In this document: one piece after another, positions 47,361-56,464 of the stretch | How positions within the stretch are numbered: the stretch's first letter is position 1 | Layout of the letters: each line of letters starts with the position of its first letter | NCBI RefSeq assembly: GCF_036226525.1 | Contig: NZ_CP108487.1 | Location: 2,232,001-2,296,000 of the forward strand | Length of the DNA: 64,000 bases | From: Kribbella sp. NBC_01245 | GTDB lineage: Bacteria > Actinomycetota > Actinomycetes > Propionibacteriales > Kribbellaceae | Direction of reading: 5' to 3' | Notes under the pieces: generated by a model | The model's input: only the letters and a program-made list of their open reading frames with translations | Database searches by the model: none | What the model was told of the DNA's origin: nothing | Position numbers and translations under genes: made by a program

Positions 47361-47941
47361 TGCGCCTTGAGGTCCTCAACCGCGGCTACAGCCCCGGAAC
47401 CAAGCTGCTCTTCGCGCTCATCCGGCTGTTCTCCCGGCACCCGGTACCGGACGCCGCCAAGCTGGTCTTCTACCGGCCCGACTTCTACGGCACCCGGGCG
47501 AAGGAGTTCACCCACGAGGCAATGCGCGGGCCTTCCGCCTGGTCGGTGGGCGATCGGGAGCTGATGGCGGCGTACGTGTCCAAGGTGAACGAGACCGCGT
47601 TCTGCGTCGGCGCACACAGCGCGACTGCACGGCAGGCGTACGGGGACGGCGCGAAGGTTGAAGCGGTGCTGGCTGACCTGGAAGCGGCACCCATCGAGGA
47701 GGGGCTCCGGGCGACACTGCGGATGCTCGGCAAGCTGACCCGGGAGGGAAAGGTGGACGCCGGGGACATGCGGGAAGTGCTATCCGCCGGTGTCTCACGC
47801 CAGCAGGTTGAGGACGCCTTGGCTGTCTGCGCCGCGTTCAACACGACCGATCGGCTCGCAGACGCCTTCGGCTTCGAGGTGCTCGGCCCCGAGGGCTTCG
47901 AGGCAGGAGCCAAGTACCTGCTCAAGCGCGGTTACCGCTAG
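47360..47941 (+). CDS. Carboxymuconolactone decarboxylase/AhpD-family protein
   Basis: A 193-residue alkylhydroperoxidase-like protein. The active-site region reads VNETAFCVGAHS, i.e. E-x-x-x-C-x-x-x-H with only one cysteine where AhpD has CxxC. Peroxidase-related CMD proteins of this type occur near redox genes. It is coupled to the shorter AhpD-like gene just upstream, and followed by the P450 gene after 44 bases in the same direction. Reaction unknown. Confidence 0.8.
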   Translation: MRLEVLNRGYSPGTKLLFALIRLFSRHPVPDAAKLVFYRPDFYGTRAKEFTHEAMRGPSAWSVGDRELMAAYVSKVNETAFCVGAHSATARQAYGDGAKVEAVLADLEAAPIEEGLRATLRMLGKLTREGKVDAGDMREVLSAGVSRQQVEDALAVCAAFNTTDRLADAFGFEVLGPEGFEAGAKYLLKRGYR

Positions 47942-47985
47942 CGCTTGCGGCGCTCGCCGAACGGGCTAGTGGCAGGCTGGTGCGT

Positions 47986-49128
47986 ATGCCTAAGGTGACG
48001 CTCGCCGAACTGGAGTCCGACCCGCACAACGCACTCGCACAGCTTCGCCCGATCGGCTGGGTGGAGCCGTTGGGCGCGTGGGTGGTGGCCAGCCGGGCGC
48101 TCGCGATGCAGGTGATGCGCGATCCGGCGGGGTTCACGGTCGACGACCCGCGGTTCTCCACCGCGCAGGTGGTCGGTCCGTCGATGCTCTCGCTGGACCA
48201 CGCGGATCACGCGCGCCATCGGGACCCGTTCGAGTCGCCGTTCGGGTTGGCCCGGACGCGCGAGCGATATCGGGAGTTCGTCGAGGCCGAGACGGATCGC
48301 CTGGTCTCCGCGATCGAACCACTCGGCTATTCAGACCTCCGTCGTACGGTCGCCGGGCCTTTGTCCGTCGCCGTCGTCGCCGACTCACTAGGTCTGCCGG
48401 GCACGGACGCGGCCACGGTGCTCAGCTGGTACGACGCGATCTCCGCCTCGGTGACAGGCGTCTCCGCCGGATGCCCGGTCACCGGCGCCGGCGCGGAAGC
48501 CTTCGAGTTGTTGCGCGCCCACGTGGTGAAGGCGATCGAGACGGGTACGCCATCGTCGTCGCTGGTCGCCTACGCGAGTGACGCCGGGCTCGAGACGGAC
48601 GCGGTGGTCGCGAACGCGGCAGTACTCATGTTCGGCGGTATCGAGACGACCGAAGGCATGATCACCAACGCCCTCTGGCATCTCCTCACCAACACGGACC
48701 AACTAGCACTCGTACTAGCCGACCCCGACCTACTCCCGAACGCCATCGAGGAATCCCTCCGCCTCGAACCAGCCGCCTCCACGGTCGACCGCTACGCCAC
48801 CCAGGACATCTCCCTCGGCGGCGCCGACATCAAACGCGGCGACCTCGTCACGGTCTCCATCGCCGGCGCCAACCGCGACCCCGCCGTCTTCGAAGCCCCC
48901 GACATGTACGACGTACGCCGCCCGAACGCCCGCCGTCACCTAGCCTTCGCCAGCGGCCCCCACATCTGCCTTGGCATGCACCTAGCCCGCCTCGAAGCCC
49001 TCGTTGCCCTCCGCCACCTCCTCACCCGCCTCCCCAACCTCCACCTCGACCCCGCCGGCCCGTCCCCCGTCCCCCACGGCCTGGTCTTCCGAAAGCCCCA
49101 AGCCATCCCCGCCCGCTGGACCACCTGA
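47986..49128 (+). CDS. Cytochrome P450
   Basis: A 380-residue bacterial P450. The haem cysteine loop is FASGPHICLGMHLAR, ExxR is in EESLR, and the I-helix oxygen groove is FGGIETTEG. The N-terminal DPRFSTAQVVGPSMLSLDHADHARHR with W/H-x-x-x-R is typical. No ferredoxin or reductase lies near, so electron partners must be elsewhere. The second half of the gene (from about 48670) uses far fewer G-ending codons than the first. The substrate is not inferable. Confidence 0.92.
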   Translation: MPKVTLAELESDPHNALAQLRPIGWVEPLGAWVVASRALAMQVMRDPAGFTVDDPRFSTAQVVGPSMLSLDHADHARHRDPFESPFGLARTRERYREFVEAETDRLVSAIEPLGYSDLRRTVAGPLSVAVVADSLGLPGTDAATVLSWYDAISASVTGVSAGCPVTGAGAEAFELLRAHVVKAIETGTPSSSLVAYASDAGLETDAVVANAAVLMFGGIETTEGMITNALWHLLTNTDQLALVLADPDLLPNAIEESLRLEPAASTVDRYATQDISLGGADIKRGDLVTVSIAGANRDPAVFEAPDMYDVRRPNARRHLAFASGPHICLGMHLARLEALVALRHLLTRLPNLHLDPAGPSPVPHGLVFRKPQAIPARWTT

Positions 49129-49214
49129 TCCTCAGGTTGATCCTCAGGTCATGGTCCCGGCACTCGGCGCGGCGTACGGTGAGGGCAACCAGGCTGCGGT
49201 GAAGGGCGGCAGGG

Positions 49215-49553
49215 ATGACACGTCGTCAGCTGTGGACTCGGCGGCTCGGGGTCTTCCTCGGCGCGATCTACCTGCTGTTCGGCGTACTCGAGACCATTCG
49301 CGTCTTCACCAGCGGCGGCGGCGGACTGGTCTTCTGGTTCGGCTCCCTGGTCGGCGGCGGCACCCTGGTCCTCCTCGGCACACTCGGCTTACGCTCCCGC
49401 CCGACCAGCGCCCTAGGCGCGGTAATCCTCGGCGCCTTCACAGCAACCCTCGCCACCGCCTGGACTCTCGTCCTCCCCCTGCTCGCCCTACTCCTAATAA
49501 TCCTGCGCCTCAAGGACCTCCCCTCAGTCCCAACCCACAACCCAGCGCAATAA
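49215..49553 (+). CDS. Small membrane protein
   Basis: A 112-residue protein with a basic N-terminus and about three to four hydrophobic helices (9-30, 38-56, 64-97). GGCAGGG sits directly before the ATG at 49215. No motif or family is recognised. It may be part of the P450 transcript; the gap is 86 bases. Confidence 0.55.
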   Translation: MTRRQLWTRRLGVFLGAIYLLFGVLETIRVFTSGGGGLVFWFGSLVGGGTLVLLGTLGLRSRPTSALGAVILGAFTATLATAWTLVLPLLALLLIILRLKDLPSVPTHNPAQ

Positions 49554-49958
49554 CCCGGCGCTCGTCTCAGCGGGCGGGCCTCCAGGTAGGTCAGAACCTC
49601 AGCCAGCCCCGCGACACCGCCCTCCGCGACCTGTCCGGTCCTAGCGGCCTACCCGCGGCGCCGCCTTCGCGACCTGTCCGGTGCTAGCGGCCTTGCCCTT
49701 CGCGGCCGCCCGGGCGCGGCGGCCCTCGGCCACAGCCACCGAGTGCCATGAACAGACCGGCAGCCGTCAACCGCAGTCTGCACACGCCCGATACCGGCGG
49801 CCGTGAATGCGCCGTCGGCACGTGGCCGCCGCTAGGAAGCCCGACAGGTTCAACCCCCGAGGGTTTTGCCGCACGAGATCGTGGCGCCTTTCCGCAAGCT
49901 CGCGATTTCCCTTGTGGATAAGGAGAATCGCGATTCTTGACGCTGTATAATCGCTAGT
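49554..49958. other. Gap before the HNH gene
   Basis: 405 bases without a convincing gene. It holds two direct copies of CGCGACCTGTCCGGT plus CTAGCGGCCT (49625-49650 and 49668-49693, one mismatch), G/C-rich sequence, and, near the right end, the promoter of the HNH gene. Confidence 0.5.
49924..49951 (+). promoter_or_regulatory. Leaderless promoter with overlapping palindrome
   Basis: TATAAT at 49946-49951 is seven bases before the ATG at 49959, so transcription would start at or near the A of the ATG, giving a leaderless mRNA. A perfect 14-bp palindrome, AGAATCGCGATTCT (49924-49937), covers the -35 position and may be an operator. Confidence 0.6.
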
Positions 49959-51710
49959 ATGTTCGATATCGGTGTTGATGAGCTCGACGTGGACCAGACC
50001 CTGGACCGCGCCGCCGCCTCGCGCGCCCGCATCGCGGCCGATGAGGCCGAGTCGCTGCTGCTCGCCCTGCACTACACCGACCTCAACGCCACCGTCGACC
50101 CGCCGCCGGGTGGCGAGATCGTGCCGGGAGTGGAACGGCTGCGCGTGTATGGCGGTGAAGGCTGCCCGCCGATCGCCGAATTCTGCGCCCAGGAATTCGG
50201 CTGGCGCCTCGGCATGTCCCACGGCGCCGCGGCCGCCTACCTCGGCGAAGCCCTCGCGCTGCGCCACCGGTTCCCGAAAACCCTCGCCCAGGTCCTGGCC
50301 GGCAACGCCGAAGCCTGGCGGGCCCGCTCGATCGCCCGCACCTGCCTATCCCTGAGTTTGGCCGCGGCCGGCATCGTGGACGCCAAGATCCACGCCATCA
50401 TCAACACCGTCACTCCGTCACGGCTGAAGGTGTTCGTGAAGGCGGCCAAAATGCAGGCCGACCCCGCCAAAGCCCAAGCCGACGCCGACCTCTACGCCCG
50501 CCAACGCGGCGTCTGGCTCGGCCAATCCAACGACCACGGCACCAAATCCGTCATCGCCCGCACCGCAACCGGTGACGCGATCCGTTTCGATGCCGCCGTC
50601 GACGAACTGGCCGAGATCTTGGCGCAGGAGGGCGAGCCCGGCTCCCATCAGCAACTCCGGGCCAAGGCCGTCGGACTGCTGGCCGACCCCGCCGTCGCCC
50701 TGGACCTGCGCGAACACGGCCGCCGCAAGGCCCGCAAGAACGCCGCCCAGACCACTGAGGGCTTCGCAGAACACTGCACCAGCGGCAGCGACCATGGCAG
50801 CGGCAGCGACCACGAATACAGCGACGGCGAGCACGGCAACGGCCAGTTCGAGTGCGGCAAGGGTGACACCGGCGGCGATAAGGCGCGCACCGCCGGTACA
50901 CGCGGCCCACAGCAGGCACCCGGCGGCCACACCGCCGATGGCGACGGCGACGGCGACGTGGCGGTAGACCGGTTGGTTGCCGGCTTCAAGGCCCGTAACC
51001 GCAGCCGCGGTCTCGGGCGGGCACCGCACACCTTCTACGTACACATCAGCCAGGAATCACTCGCCAGCGGTCAAGGGATCGTCCGGGTCGAAGGCATCGG
51101 CCCGATGCTGGTCTCAGACCTGAAAGAACTCATCGCCGGTGACGCCGTCACCCTCAAGCCAGTGATCGATCTGCGTGAACAGCTCAGTGCTGGTTCCTAC
51201 GAAATTCCGCAACGGATCAGGGAATGGGTGAAACTGCGCTACCCAACCCCAATGGAGCCCTGGTCCACCGGCGAAACCACCTTCTCCACCGACCTCGACC
51301 ACGTCGTGCCCTACGACAAGAACGGCCCACCAGGCCAAACGAGCACCCGGAACCTGCTTCCGGTGACACGCACACCCCACCGGGCCAAAACCCACGGTGG
51401 CCTGCGTAATGCCCTCCTGCCCGACGGCAGCGTCGAATGGACCACCCCACGCGGCGCCCGCTACCTGGTCGACCACACCGGCACCCACTACCTCGGCCAG
51501 GTCAACCTCACCACCGGCGAACTCACACCTCCACCCCAACCACGACCACCACGACCACCACGACCGAAACGAGAGAAACGAGAGAAACGAGAGAAACGAG
51601 AGAAACGAGAGAAACGAGAGAAACGAGAGAAACGAGCAAAGACAACAGGCAAGAACCATCTGCGCCTAGTCGACCTCAGTACGGAGGAAACGCCGCAAGA
51701 CACCGCCTGA
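49959..51710 (+). CDS. DUF222/13E12-repeat HNH endonuclease-like protein
   Basis: A 583-residue protein of the actinobacterial 13E12/REP13E12 family: N-terminal DUF222 region (residues 1-270) and C-terminal HNH in TDLDHVVPYDKNGPPGQTSTRNLLPVTRTPHRAKTHGG, with two His ligands and metal Asn as expected. A low-complexity Asp/Gly/His-rich linker lies at about 265-335. A Pro/Arg-rich then (KRE)7 tail follows. Family members are numerous in actinobacteria, associated with mobile DNA, with unknown role. Leaderless start at 49959. Confidence 0.85.
   Translation: MFDIGVDELDVDQTLDRAAASRARIAADEAESLLLALHYTDLNATVDPPPGGEIVPGVERLRVYGGEGCPPIAEFCAQEFGWRLGMSHGAAAAYLGEALALRHRFPKTLAQVLAGNAEAWRARSIARTCLSLSLAAAGIVDAKIHAIINTVTPSRLKVFVKAAKMQADPAKAQADADLYARQRGVWLGQSNDHGTKSVIARTATGDAIRFDAAVDELAEILAQEGEPGSHQQLRAKAVGLLADPAVALDLREHGRRKARKNAAQTTEGFAEHCTSGSDHGSGSDHEYSDGEHGNGQFECGKGDTGGDKARTAGTRGPQQAPGGHTADGDGDGDVAVDRLVAGFKARNRSRGLGRAPHTFYVHISQESLASGQGIVRVEGIGPMLVSDLKELIAGDAVTLKPVIDLREQLSAGSYEIPQRIREWVKLRYPTPMEPWSTGETTFSTDLDHVVPYDKNGPPGQTSTRNLLPVTRTPHRAKTHGGLRNALLPDGSVEWTTPRGARYLVDHTGTHYLGQVNLTTGELTPPPQPRPPRPPRPKREKREKREKREKREKREKREKRAKTTGKNHLRLVDLSTEETPQDTA
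51567..51638 (+). repeat. Nine-base tandem repeat coding (KRE)n
   Basis: Seven perfect units of AAACGAGAG plus a near-complete eighth (51567-51629, then 51630-51638), encoding Lys-Arg-Glu repeats near the end of the HNH protein. Unit length is a multiple of three, so changes in copy number keep the frame. A preceding Pro-Arg-Pro stretch is made of similar 9-base CCACCACGA units. Confidence 0.9.
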
Positions 51711-51819
51711 CAACCACCCTGGTCGCACCTGCTCGCACCTGGTCGCACCTGGTCGCACGTGGGCCCGGCCCTCGGGTGGAGGACCGGGCCCTGCGCTACT
51801 TCAGGTGTCTCGGGAGGAG

Positions 51820-53583
51820 TCAGCCGCGGACTACGGAGACCAGGTGGTCGACGAGGTCGGCGACGGGGATGTCGGAGCGGGTGCCGGTGCGGCGGTCCTT
51901 GACCTCGATGACGCCGTCCGCGAGGCCCTTGCCGACTACGGCGATGGTGGGTACGCCGATGAGCTCGGCGTCCTTGAACTTCACGCCGGGTGAGACCTTC
52001 TCGCGGTCGTCGTACAGCACGCTCAGACCGCGGGACTCGAGCTCGGCGGCGATGGCGGCCGCCTTTTCGAAGAGCTCGGCGTCCTTGCCGGTGGCCACCA
52101 GGTGGACGTCGGCGGGCGCGATCTCGCGTGGCCAGACCAGGCCGAACTCGTCATGGTTGCCCTCGGCAATGGCCGCGACGGCGCGAGTGACGCCGACGCC
52201 GTACGAGCCCATGGTGACGGTGACGAGCTTGCCGTTCTGGTCGAGCACCTTGAGGTCGAGGGCCTCGGCGTACTTCTTGCCGAGCTGGAAGATGTGCCCC
52301 ATCTCGATCCCGCGGGCGGCGTCGAGCGGACCCGAACCGTCCGGCGCCTCGTCCCCCTTGCGCACCTCGGCGGCCTGGATCGTGCCGTCGGCGGTGAAGT
52401 CGCGGCCGTACACCAGATTGATGACGTGGAAGCCGGTCTTGTCCGCACCCGTGACCCACGCCGAACCCTCGGCAATGCGGGGGTCGAGCAGGTAGCGGAT
52501 CCCGGACGCGTTCTCCTTGCCGAGCACGCCGGGGCCGATGTACCCCTTGGCGAGCGCGGGGATCTTGGCGAAGTCGGCCTCGTCGAACGCGACGACCTCG
52601 GCCGGCTCGACCTGGGCGCCGAGGCGCTTCTCGTCGATGGCGCGGTCACCGGGCACGCCGATGGCCAACGGCTCACGCTTGCCGTCGGGGTGAAGCAGCA
52701 TGACGACGACATTCTTCAACGTGTCGGCGGCGGTCCAGGCACGGCCGTCGGTGCGGGCGTGCTTCGCGTTCAGCGCGTCGACCAGCGTGTCGATGGTGGG
52801 CGTGTCCGGGGTGTCGACCACCTCGGCGGCGGGCACGCTGGACGCGTCGACGGGCGCGGCCTGCGGCACCACGACGGCCTCGACGTTCGCCGCGTAACCG
52901 CCGGGGCTGCGGACGAACGTGTCCTCACCGTTCTCCGCGATGGCCAGGAACTCCTCCGAGGCCGAACCGCCCATCGCGCCGGACATCGCCTTGACGATCA
53001 CGTAGTCGAAGCCGAGGCGGTCGAAGATCTTGATGTACGCCTCGCGGTGCCGGTCGTACGACGCCTGCAGACCGTCCTGGTCGATGTCGAACGAGTACGA
53101 GTCCTTCATCACGAACTCGCGCCCGCGCAGCACCCCGGCACGCGGCCGGGCCTCGTCGCGGTACTTGTTCTGGATCTGGTAGATCGACAGCGGCAAGTCC
53201 TTGTACGACGAGTAGAGGTCCTTCACCGTCAGGGTGAACATCTCTTCGTGCGTCGGTCCGAGCAGGTAGTCGGCGCCCTTCCGATCGGTCAGGCGGAACA
53301 GGTTCGGCCCGTACTCGGTCCAGCGGCCGGTCGCCTCGTAGGGCTCGCGGGGCAGCAGCGCGGGGAAGACCAGCTCCTGCGCGCCGATCGCGTCCATCTC
53401 CTCGCGGACGATCTTCTCGACGTTGCGCAGCACCTTCAGACCCAGCGGCAGCCAGGTGTAGATACCGGGCGCGGCACGCCGGATGTACCCCGCGCGGACG
53501 AGCAGCCGGTGGCTCGGGACCTCCGCGTCCGCCGGGTCCTCGCGAAGGGTTCGGAGGAACAGCGACGACATACGCAGAATCAC
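51820..53583 (-). CDS. proS: Prolyl-tRNA synthetase (bacterial type)
   Basis: ProRS attaches proline to its tRNA. The 587-residue class II synthetase has motif 1 ([16 protein letters not shown]), motif 2 ([32 protein letters not shown]) and motif 3 ([16 protein letters not shown]), and a YbaK-like editing insertion (about 220-400). The GTG at 53583 gives [25 protein letters not shown] in place of a longer start and has GGAG six bases upstream. It is transcribed toward the HNH gene; no T-box is seen. Confidence 0.97.
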   Translation of the reverse strand: MILRMSSLFLRTLREDPADAEVPSHRLLVRAGYIRRAAPGIYTWLPLGLKVLRNVEKIVREEMDAIGAQELVFPALLPREPYEATGRWTEYGPNLFRLTDRKGADYLLGPTHEEMFTLTVKDLYSSYKDLPLSIYQIQNKYRDEARPRAGVLRGREFVMKDSYSFDIDQDGLQASYDRHREAYIKIFDRLGFDYVIVKAMSGAMGGSASEEFLAIAENGEDTFVRSPGGYAANVEAVVVPQAAPVDASSVPAAEVVDTPDTPTIDTLVDALNAKHARTDGRAWTAADTLKNVVVMLLHPDGKREPLAIGVPGDRAIDEKRLGAQVEPAEVVAFDEADFAKIPALAKGYIGPGVLGKENASGIRYLLDPRIAEGSAWVTGADKTGFHVINLVYGRDFTADGTIQAAEVRKGDEAPDGSGPLDAARGIEMGHIFQLGKKYAEALDLKVLDQNGKLVTVTMGSYGVGVTRAVAAIAEGNHDEFGLVWPREIAPADVHLVATGKDAELFEKAAAIAAELESRGLSVLYDDREKVSPGVKFKDAELIGVPTIAVVGKGLADGVIEVKDRRTGTRSDIPVADLVDHLVSVVRG

Positions 53584-53683
53584 GGGAGTCTCCAAGCAAA
53601 CCGGAAAAGGTGGAACAACTGACGGCAAAGAGGATATCCGTCCGCGAGCAGTGCTCTCACCCGACTTTCCGGCCTGGGGATAA

Positions 53684-54049
53684 CTAGGCCTCCCGGGAAG
53701 CCTTCAGCGCGGCCCGGATCAGCGGGATCTGCAGCGGCAGCCGGCCGAATCCGATCGCCTTCGCCTTGGGCGAGCCCTTCCGGTTGAGGTCGAGCGCCAT
53801 CTGCACGTTCGCCGGGAAGATCGCCGCCAGCAGACCCGCACTCGCCAGCCCCGCCACCCGCCGGGTCCGCGGATGCAGCAGCCCGACCGCGCAAACCACC
53901 TCGGCGACGCCGGACACGTAGACCAGCTCCTTCTTGCGAGGCAACTGCCGCGGCACGATCCGCACGTACGGCTCGGGCTTCACGAAGTGCAACACCCCGC
54001 TCAACCCCAGTAACGCCGCCAGCCCCGTCGTACTCCTGCTTCTCGCCAT
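53684..54049 (-). CDS. DoxX-family membrane protein
   Basis: A 121-residue DoxX-like protein with four short hydrophobic segments: [19 protein letters not shown] start, [16 protein letters not shown] and [18 protein letters not shown]. The GxxHF and AE-x-x-x-x-x-G-L patterns are typical of DoxX. It lies about 100 bases upstream of proS and 94 downstream of a hairpin. Role unknown. Confidence 0.8.
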   Translation of the reverse strand: MARSRSTTGLAALLGLSGVLHFVKPEPYVRIVPRQLPRKKELVYVSGVAEVVCAVGLLHPRTRRVAGLASAGLLAAIFPANVQMALDLNRKGSPKAKAIGFGRLPLQIPLIRAALKASREA

Positions 54050-54076
54050 CCCCGCACCTTACCCGTCAGTAAAGAA

Positions 54077-54126
54077 GCGATCGGCCCGGAGCCGCTCATG
54101 CGCCAGAGCGGATTCGGGCCGATCGC
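54077..54126 (-). terminator. Terminator hairpin after the M14 gene
   Basis: A 12-bp stem (54077-54088 GCGATCGGCCCG with 54115-54126 CGGGCCGATCGC) enclosing a second stem CCGCTC/GAGCGG (54092-54097/54106-54111). It starts 17 bases after the M14 peptidase stop and ends that transcript. Confidence 0.8.
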
Positions 54127-54142
54127 CGATCATGGGCCCCGG

Positions 54143-55486
54143 TCAGCGGGGCAGCGTGCCGTACGGTTTGGCGGCCGCCTTCGCCGCGTAGATGAACGCA
54201 CCCTTGTTCTTCGGCCAGAAGGTCGAGTCCATACACGTGTACGACGGGAGGAATCCCGCGCACGCGCCACTACCCGGACCAACCTCAAAGGTGTACGCCG
54301 GAAGCCCACGCGTGCCGTACGCCCAGTCGTCCGTGGCGCCCGGCGCGAAGTAACCGACACCGCCATCGCCCGTGGTGACGGGATAACCGTTGAACGCCGA
54401 CATCTTCTTGCCCAAGGCAACCAAAGCCGGACGGTTCGGCGCCTCGTCGTTGGTATAACCCCACGGCGCGAGGATGTCGTTTCCGTAGCTGTGCAAGGAG
54501 ATGAAGACGGCATTGGTCTCAGCCGCCGCCGGTTCGTCCACGTCACCCTTGGTATCGCGGGTGATCCGGTTGACCAGGCCCTGGATGGCCAGCGTCTCCG
54601 GCTCCGACGCCGGACCCGAGCCCGGGTTGGTCTCGTCGCACGGGCCGCCCTCGTTGACGTCCCACTCGAAGCTCGAGTTGCGGTTCAGGTCGACGCCGGT
54701 GGAGCCCACACCGCAATCGCGGGTGTTGTTCGCGTTCTTGCGCTGGAGAATCGGCTTGCTCGGGTTGGACGCGACGATGTCGACGCCATCCGGGTTGGCC
54801 ATCGGCACGACCCAGAGCTCACGCGAATCGACCAGCGCGGTGATGTCGGCGTCCTTGCCATACGAGTTCACCAGGTGGTCGATCCAGCGGTAGGCCAGCT
54901 CACCCGTGGCCAGCTCGCGGGCGTGGATCTGCGCGTGCAGGATGAACTTCGGCTTCTTGCCGGTGGTGTTCAGCTCGCAGTCGCCGGCCTGCTTCTTGGT
55001 GATGCAGAGGGCCTGGATGTCGTGCCCACCAGTGCCTTTCGTCTTCTTCCACGAGTCGCCGATGTCGAACAGGCTGACCAGATTCGGGAAAGCCTTCGCG
55101 ACGGCCGCGTTGTGCTGCTCGTGCCCGACGGGCGTGTGATAGCCGCCGTAGAAGGTCGTACCGTCAGCAGCTCGAGCGGATCGGCCTGCCGGGATCGGCT
55201 GGTAGACCTCGCCGATCTTGCCGAGCGTGATGCCCAGCGACCGCAGGCGATCGGCCTCCGAAGGCGTTGCCACCAGCACCGGGCGCGAGCCGTGGCCATG
55301 GCCGACGTCGAAGCCGAGGCGGGTCAGATCGGCGACACTCAGGCCAAGCGGCAACCGCAGCGAGTAGTACGCCGGATCGGCAGCGGGAACAGGTGCAGCG
55401 GGCGTCGGTGACGGGTCGAAGGTGAAACCGGTGACAGACAAGGCGACGGCTGTGAGGCCGGCCAAGGTGGCGATCGTCTTACGCAT
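54143..55486 (-). CDS. Secreted M14 zinc carboxypeptidase
   Basis: A 447-residue secreted carboxypeptidase of the M14 family. Signal peptide about residues 1-25 (KTIATLAGLTAVALSVTG). Zinc ligands: HARE (H-x-x-E) near residue 194 and a later His in FISLHSYGN; the catalytic Glu is in AYTFEVGPGSG. GVDLNRNSSFEWD is the substrate-binding Asn-Arg. Two Cys pairs near the C-terminus suggest disulfides. The ATG at 55486 was chosen over one 6 bases upstream, since GGAAGG stands six bases before it. Confidence 0.92.
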   Translation of the reverse strand: MRKTIATLAGLTAVALSVTGFTFDPSPTPAAPVPAADPAYYSLRLPLGLSVADLTRLGFDVGHGHGSRPVLVATPSEADRLRSLGITLGKIGEVYQPIPAGRSARAADGTTFYGGYHTPVGHEQHNAAVAKAFPNLVSLFDIGDSWKKTKGTGGHDIQALCITKKQAGDCELNTTGKKPKFILHAQIHARELATGELAYRWIDHLVNSYGKDADITALVDSRELWVVPMANPDGVDIVASNPSKPILQRKNANNTRDCGVGSTGVDLNRNSSFEWDVNEGGPCDETNPGSGPASEPETLAIQGLVNRITRDTKGDVDEPAAAETNAVFISLHSYGNDILAPWGYTNDEAPNRPALVALGKKMSAFNGYPVTTGDGGVGYFAPGATDDWAYGTRGLPAYTFEVGPGSGACAGFLPSYTCMDSTFWPKNKGAFIYAAKAAAKPYGTLPR

Positions 55487-55603
55487 GGGCATCCTTCCGC
55501 GGGCGGTGCGGACCAGGTAGAACGGGCGCTCCAGCAAAGCGCACGTACCGTGGCCAGACCATTACGGTCAGCGCTCAGTCTCGCGACGGTTAGCCCTCGC
55601 GTT

Positions 55604-56428
55604 CTAAAAGAGGACGGTCGCGAACGTCTCGATAGTGCGGAAACCAACGCGCTCGTAGGCGGCGCGAGCCGGGGTGTTGAAGGCGTTCACGTACAAGGTG
55701 ACGACCGGGGCGATCGTACGAGCGAGTTCGACCACCGCGGCCATAGCGGGCGCCGCGATGCCCTGGCCTCGGCGGGATGGTTCGACCCAGACACCCTGGA
55801 TCTGGCAGACGCCTGTGCCGACGGCGCCGACCTCGGCCTTGAAGACGACCTGATCGTCCTCGATCCAGGCGAACGCCCGGCCGGTGCGGATCAACTCCGC
55901 CACGCGCGACCGGTAGAACGTTCCGTCGGGCCCGGTCTGCGGTGGTACGCCGACCTCCTCGGTGTACATCGCGACACAGGCCGGGTAAAGCGCGGGCAAC
56001 TCGACCGGTTCGACCCGGCGCACACGCGGATCGGGTGTCATCAGCGGCGGACCGTCGATCACCATGAACGGCTGGTCCGGCCGGATCTCCCGCGGCGGTC
56101 CCCACTGCCGCTCGACCAGCGACCAGAACAACTGGACGGCACGAGCCGGTCCGACGATCTGGAAGCAGTTCCGCCCGCGCCTCATCGCATACGCCGCGAA
56201 CGAGCGGATGGCGACGTCATCCGCCTCGACCGGGACGAGATTGCCACCGGCATGGCAGAGCGCCCGCAGTTCGCCCTGGTCGACGTACCCCCAGACCTCG
56301 GCGCCGCGGCGTGGATCGAGCGCCGACGACTGCACCAGGCTGTCCACGAAGACGTTGATCACCGGGTCCCGGGCGATGACGGCCCTGGCGGCTGAGAGGT
56401 CGCGAGGACCGAGTACCCGAACACCCAC
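55604..56428 (-). CDS. DUF4081-type GNAT acetyltransferase
   Basis: A 274-residue protein with a DUF4081 N-terminal half and C-terminal GNAT (VWVEPSRRGQGIAAPAMAAVVELA; YVNAFNTPARAAYERVGF). In many actinobacteria this gene follows ispG and precedes proS (for example Mycobacterium tuberculosis Rv2867c next to gcpE Rv2868c). Here it is 7.4 kb from ispG, with accessory genes between. Acetyl acceptor unknown. Confidence 0.88.
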   Translation of the reverse strand: MGVRVLGPRDLSAARAVIARDPVINVFVDSLVQSSALDPRRGAEVWGYVDQGELRALCHAGGNLVPVEADDVAIRSFAAYAMRRGRNCFQIVGPARAVQLFWSLVERQWGPPREIRPDQPFMVIDGPPLMTPDPRVRRVEPVELPALYPACVAMYTEEVGVPPQTGPDGTFYRSRVAELIRTGRAFAWIEDDQVVFKAEVGAVGTGVCQIQGVWVEPSRRGQGIAAPAMAAVVELARTIAPVVTLYVNAFNTPARAAYERVGFRTIETFATVLF

Positions 56429-56464
56429 GCGCAGAACCTAGCCCACACGCCGCCGAAACGCCTG

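Noticed and set aside
49767..50267. 166-codon minus-strand frame before and inside the HNH gene
   Set aside because: Overlaps the DUF222 gene antisense and the promoter; no motif.
51567..51638. Possible CRISPR-like array
   Set aside because: Units are contiguous 9-mers without spacers and encode KRE in frame; it is a coding tandem repeat.
53584..53683. T-box riboswitch upstream of proS
   Set aside because: No specifier stem, T-box sequence or antiterminator pattern in the 100-base gap.
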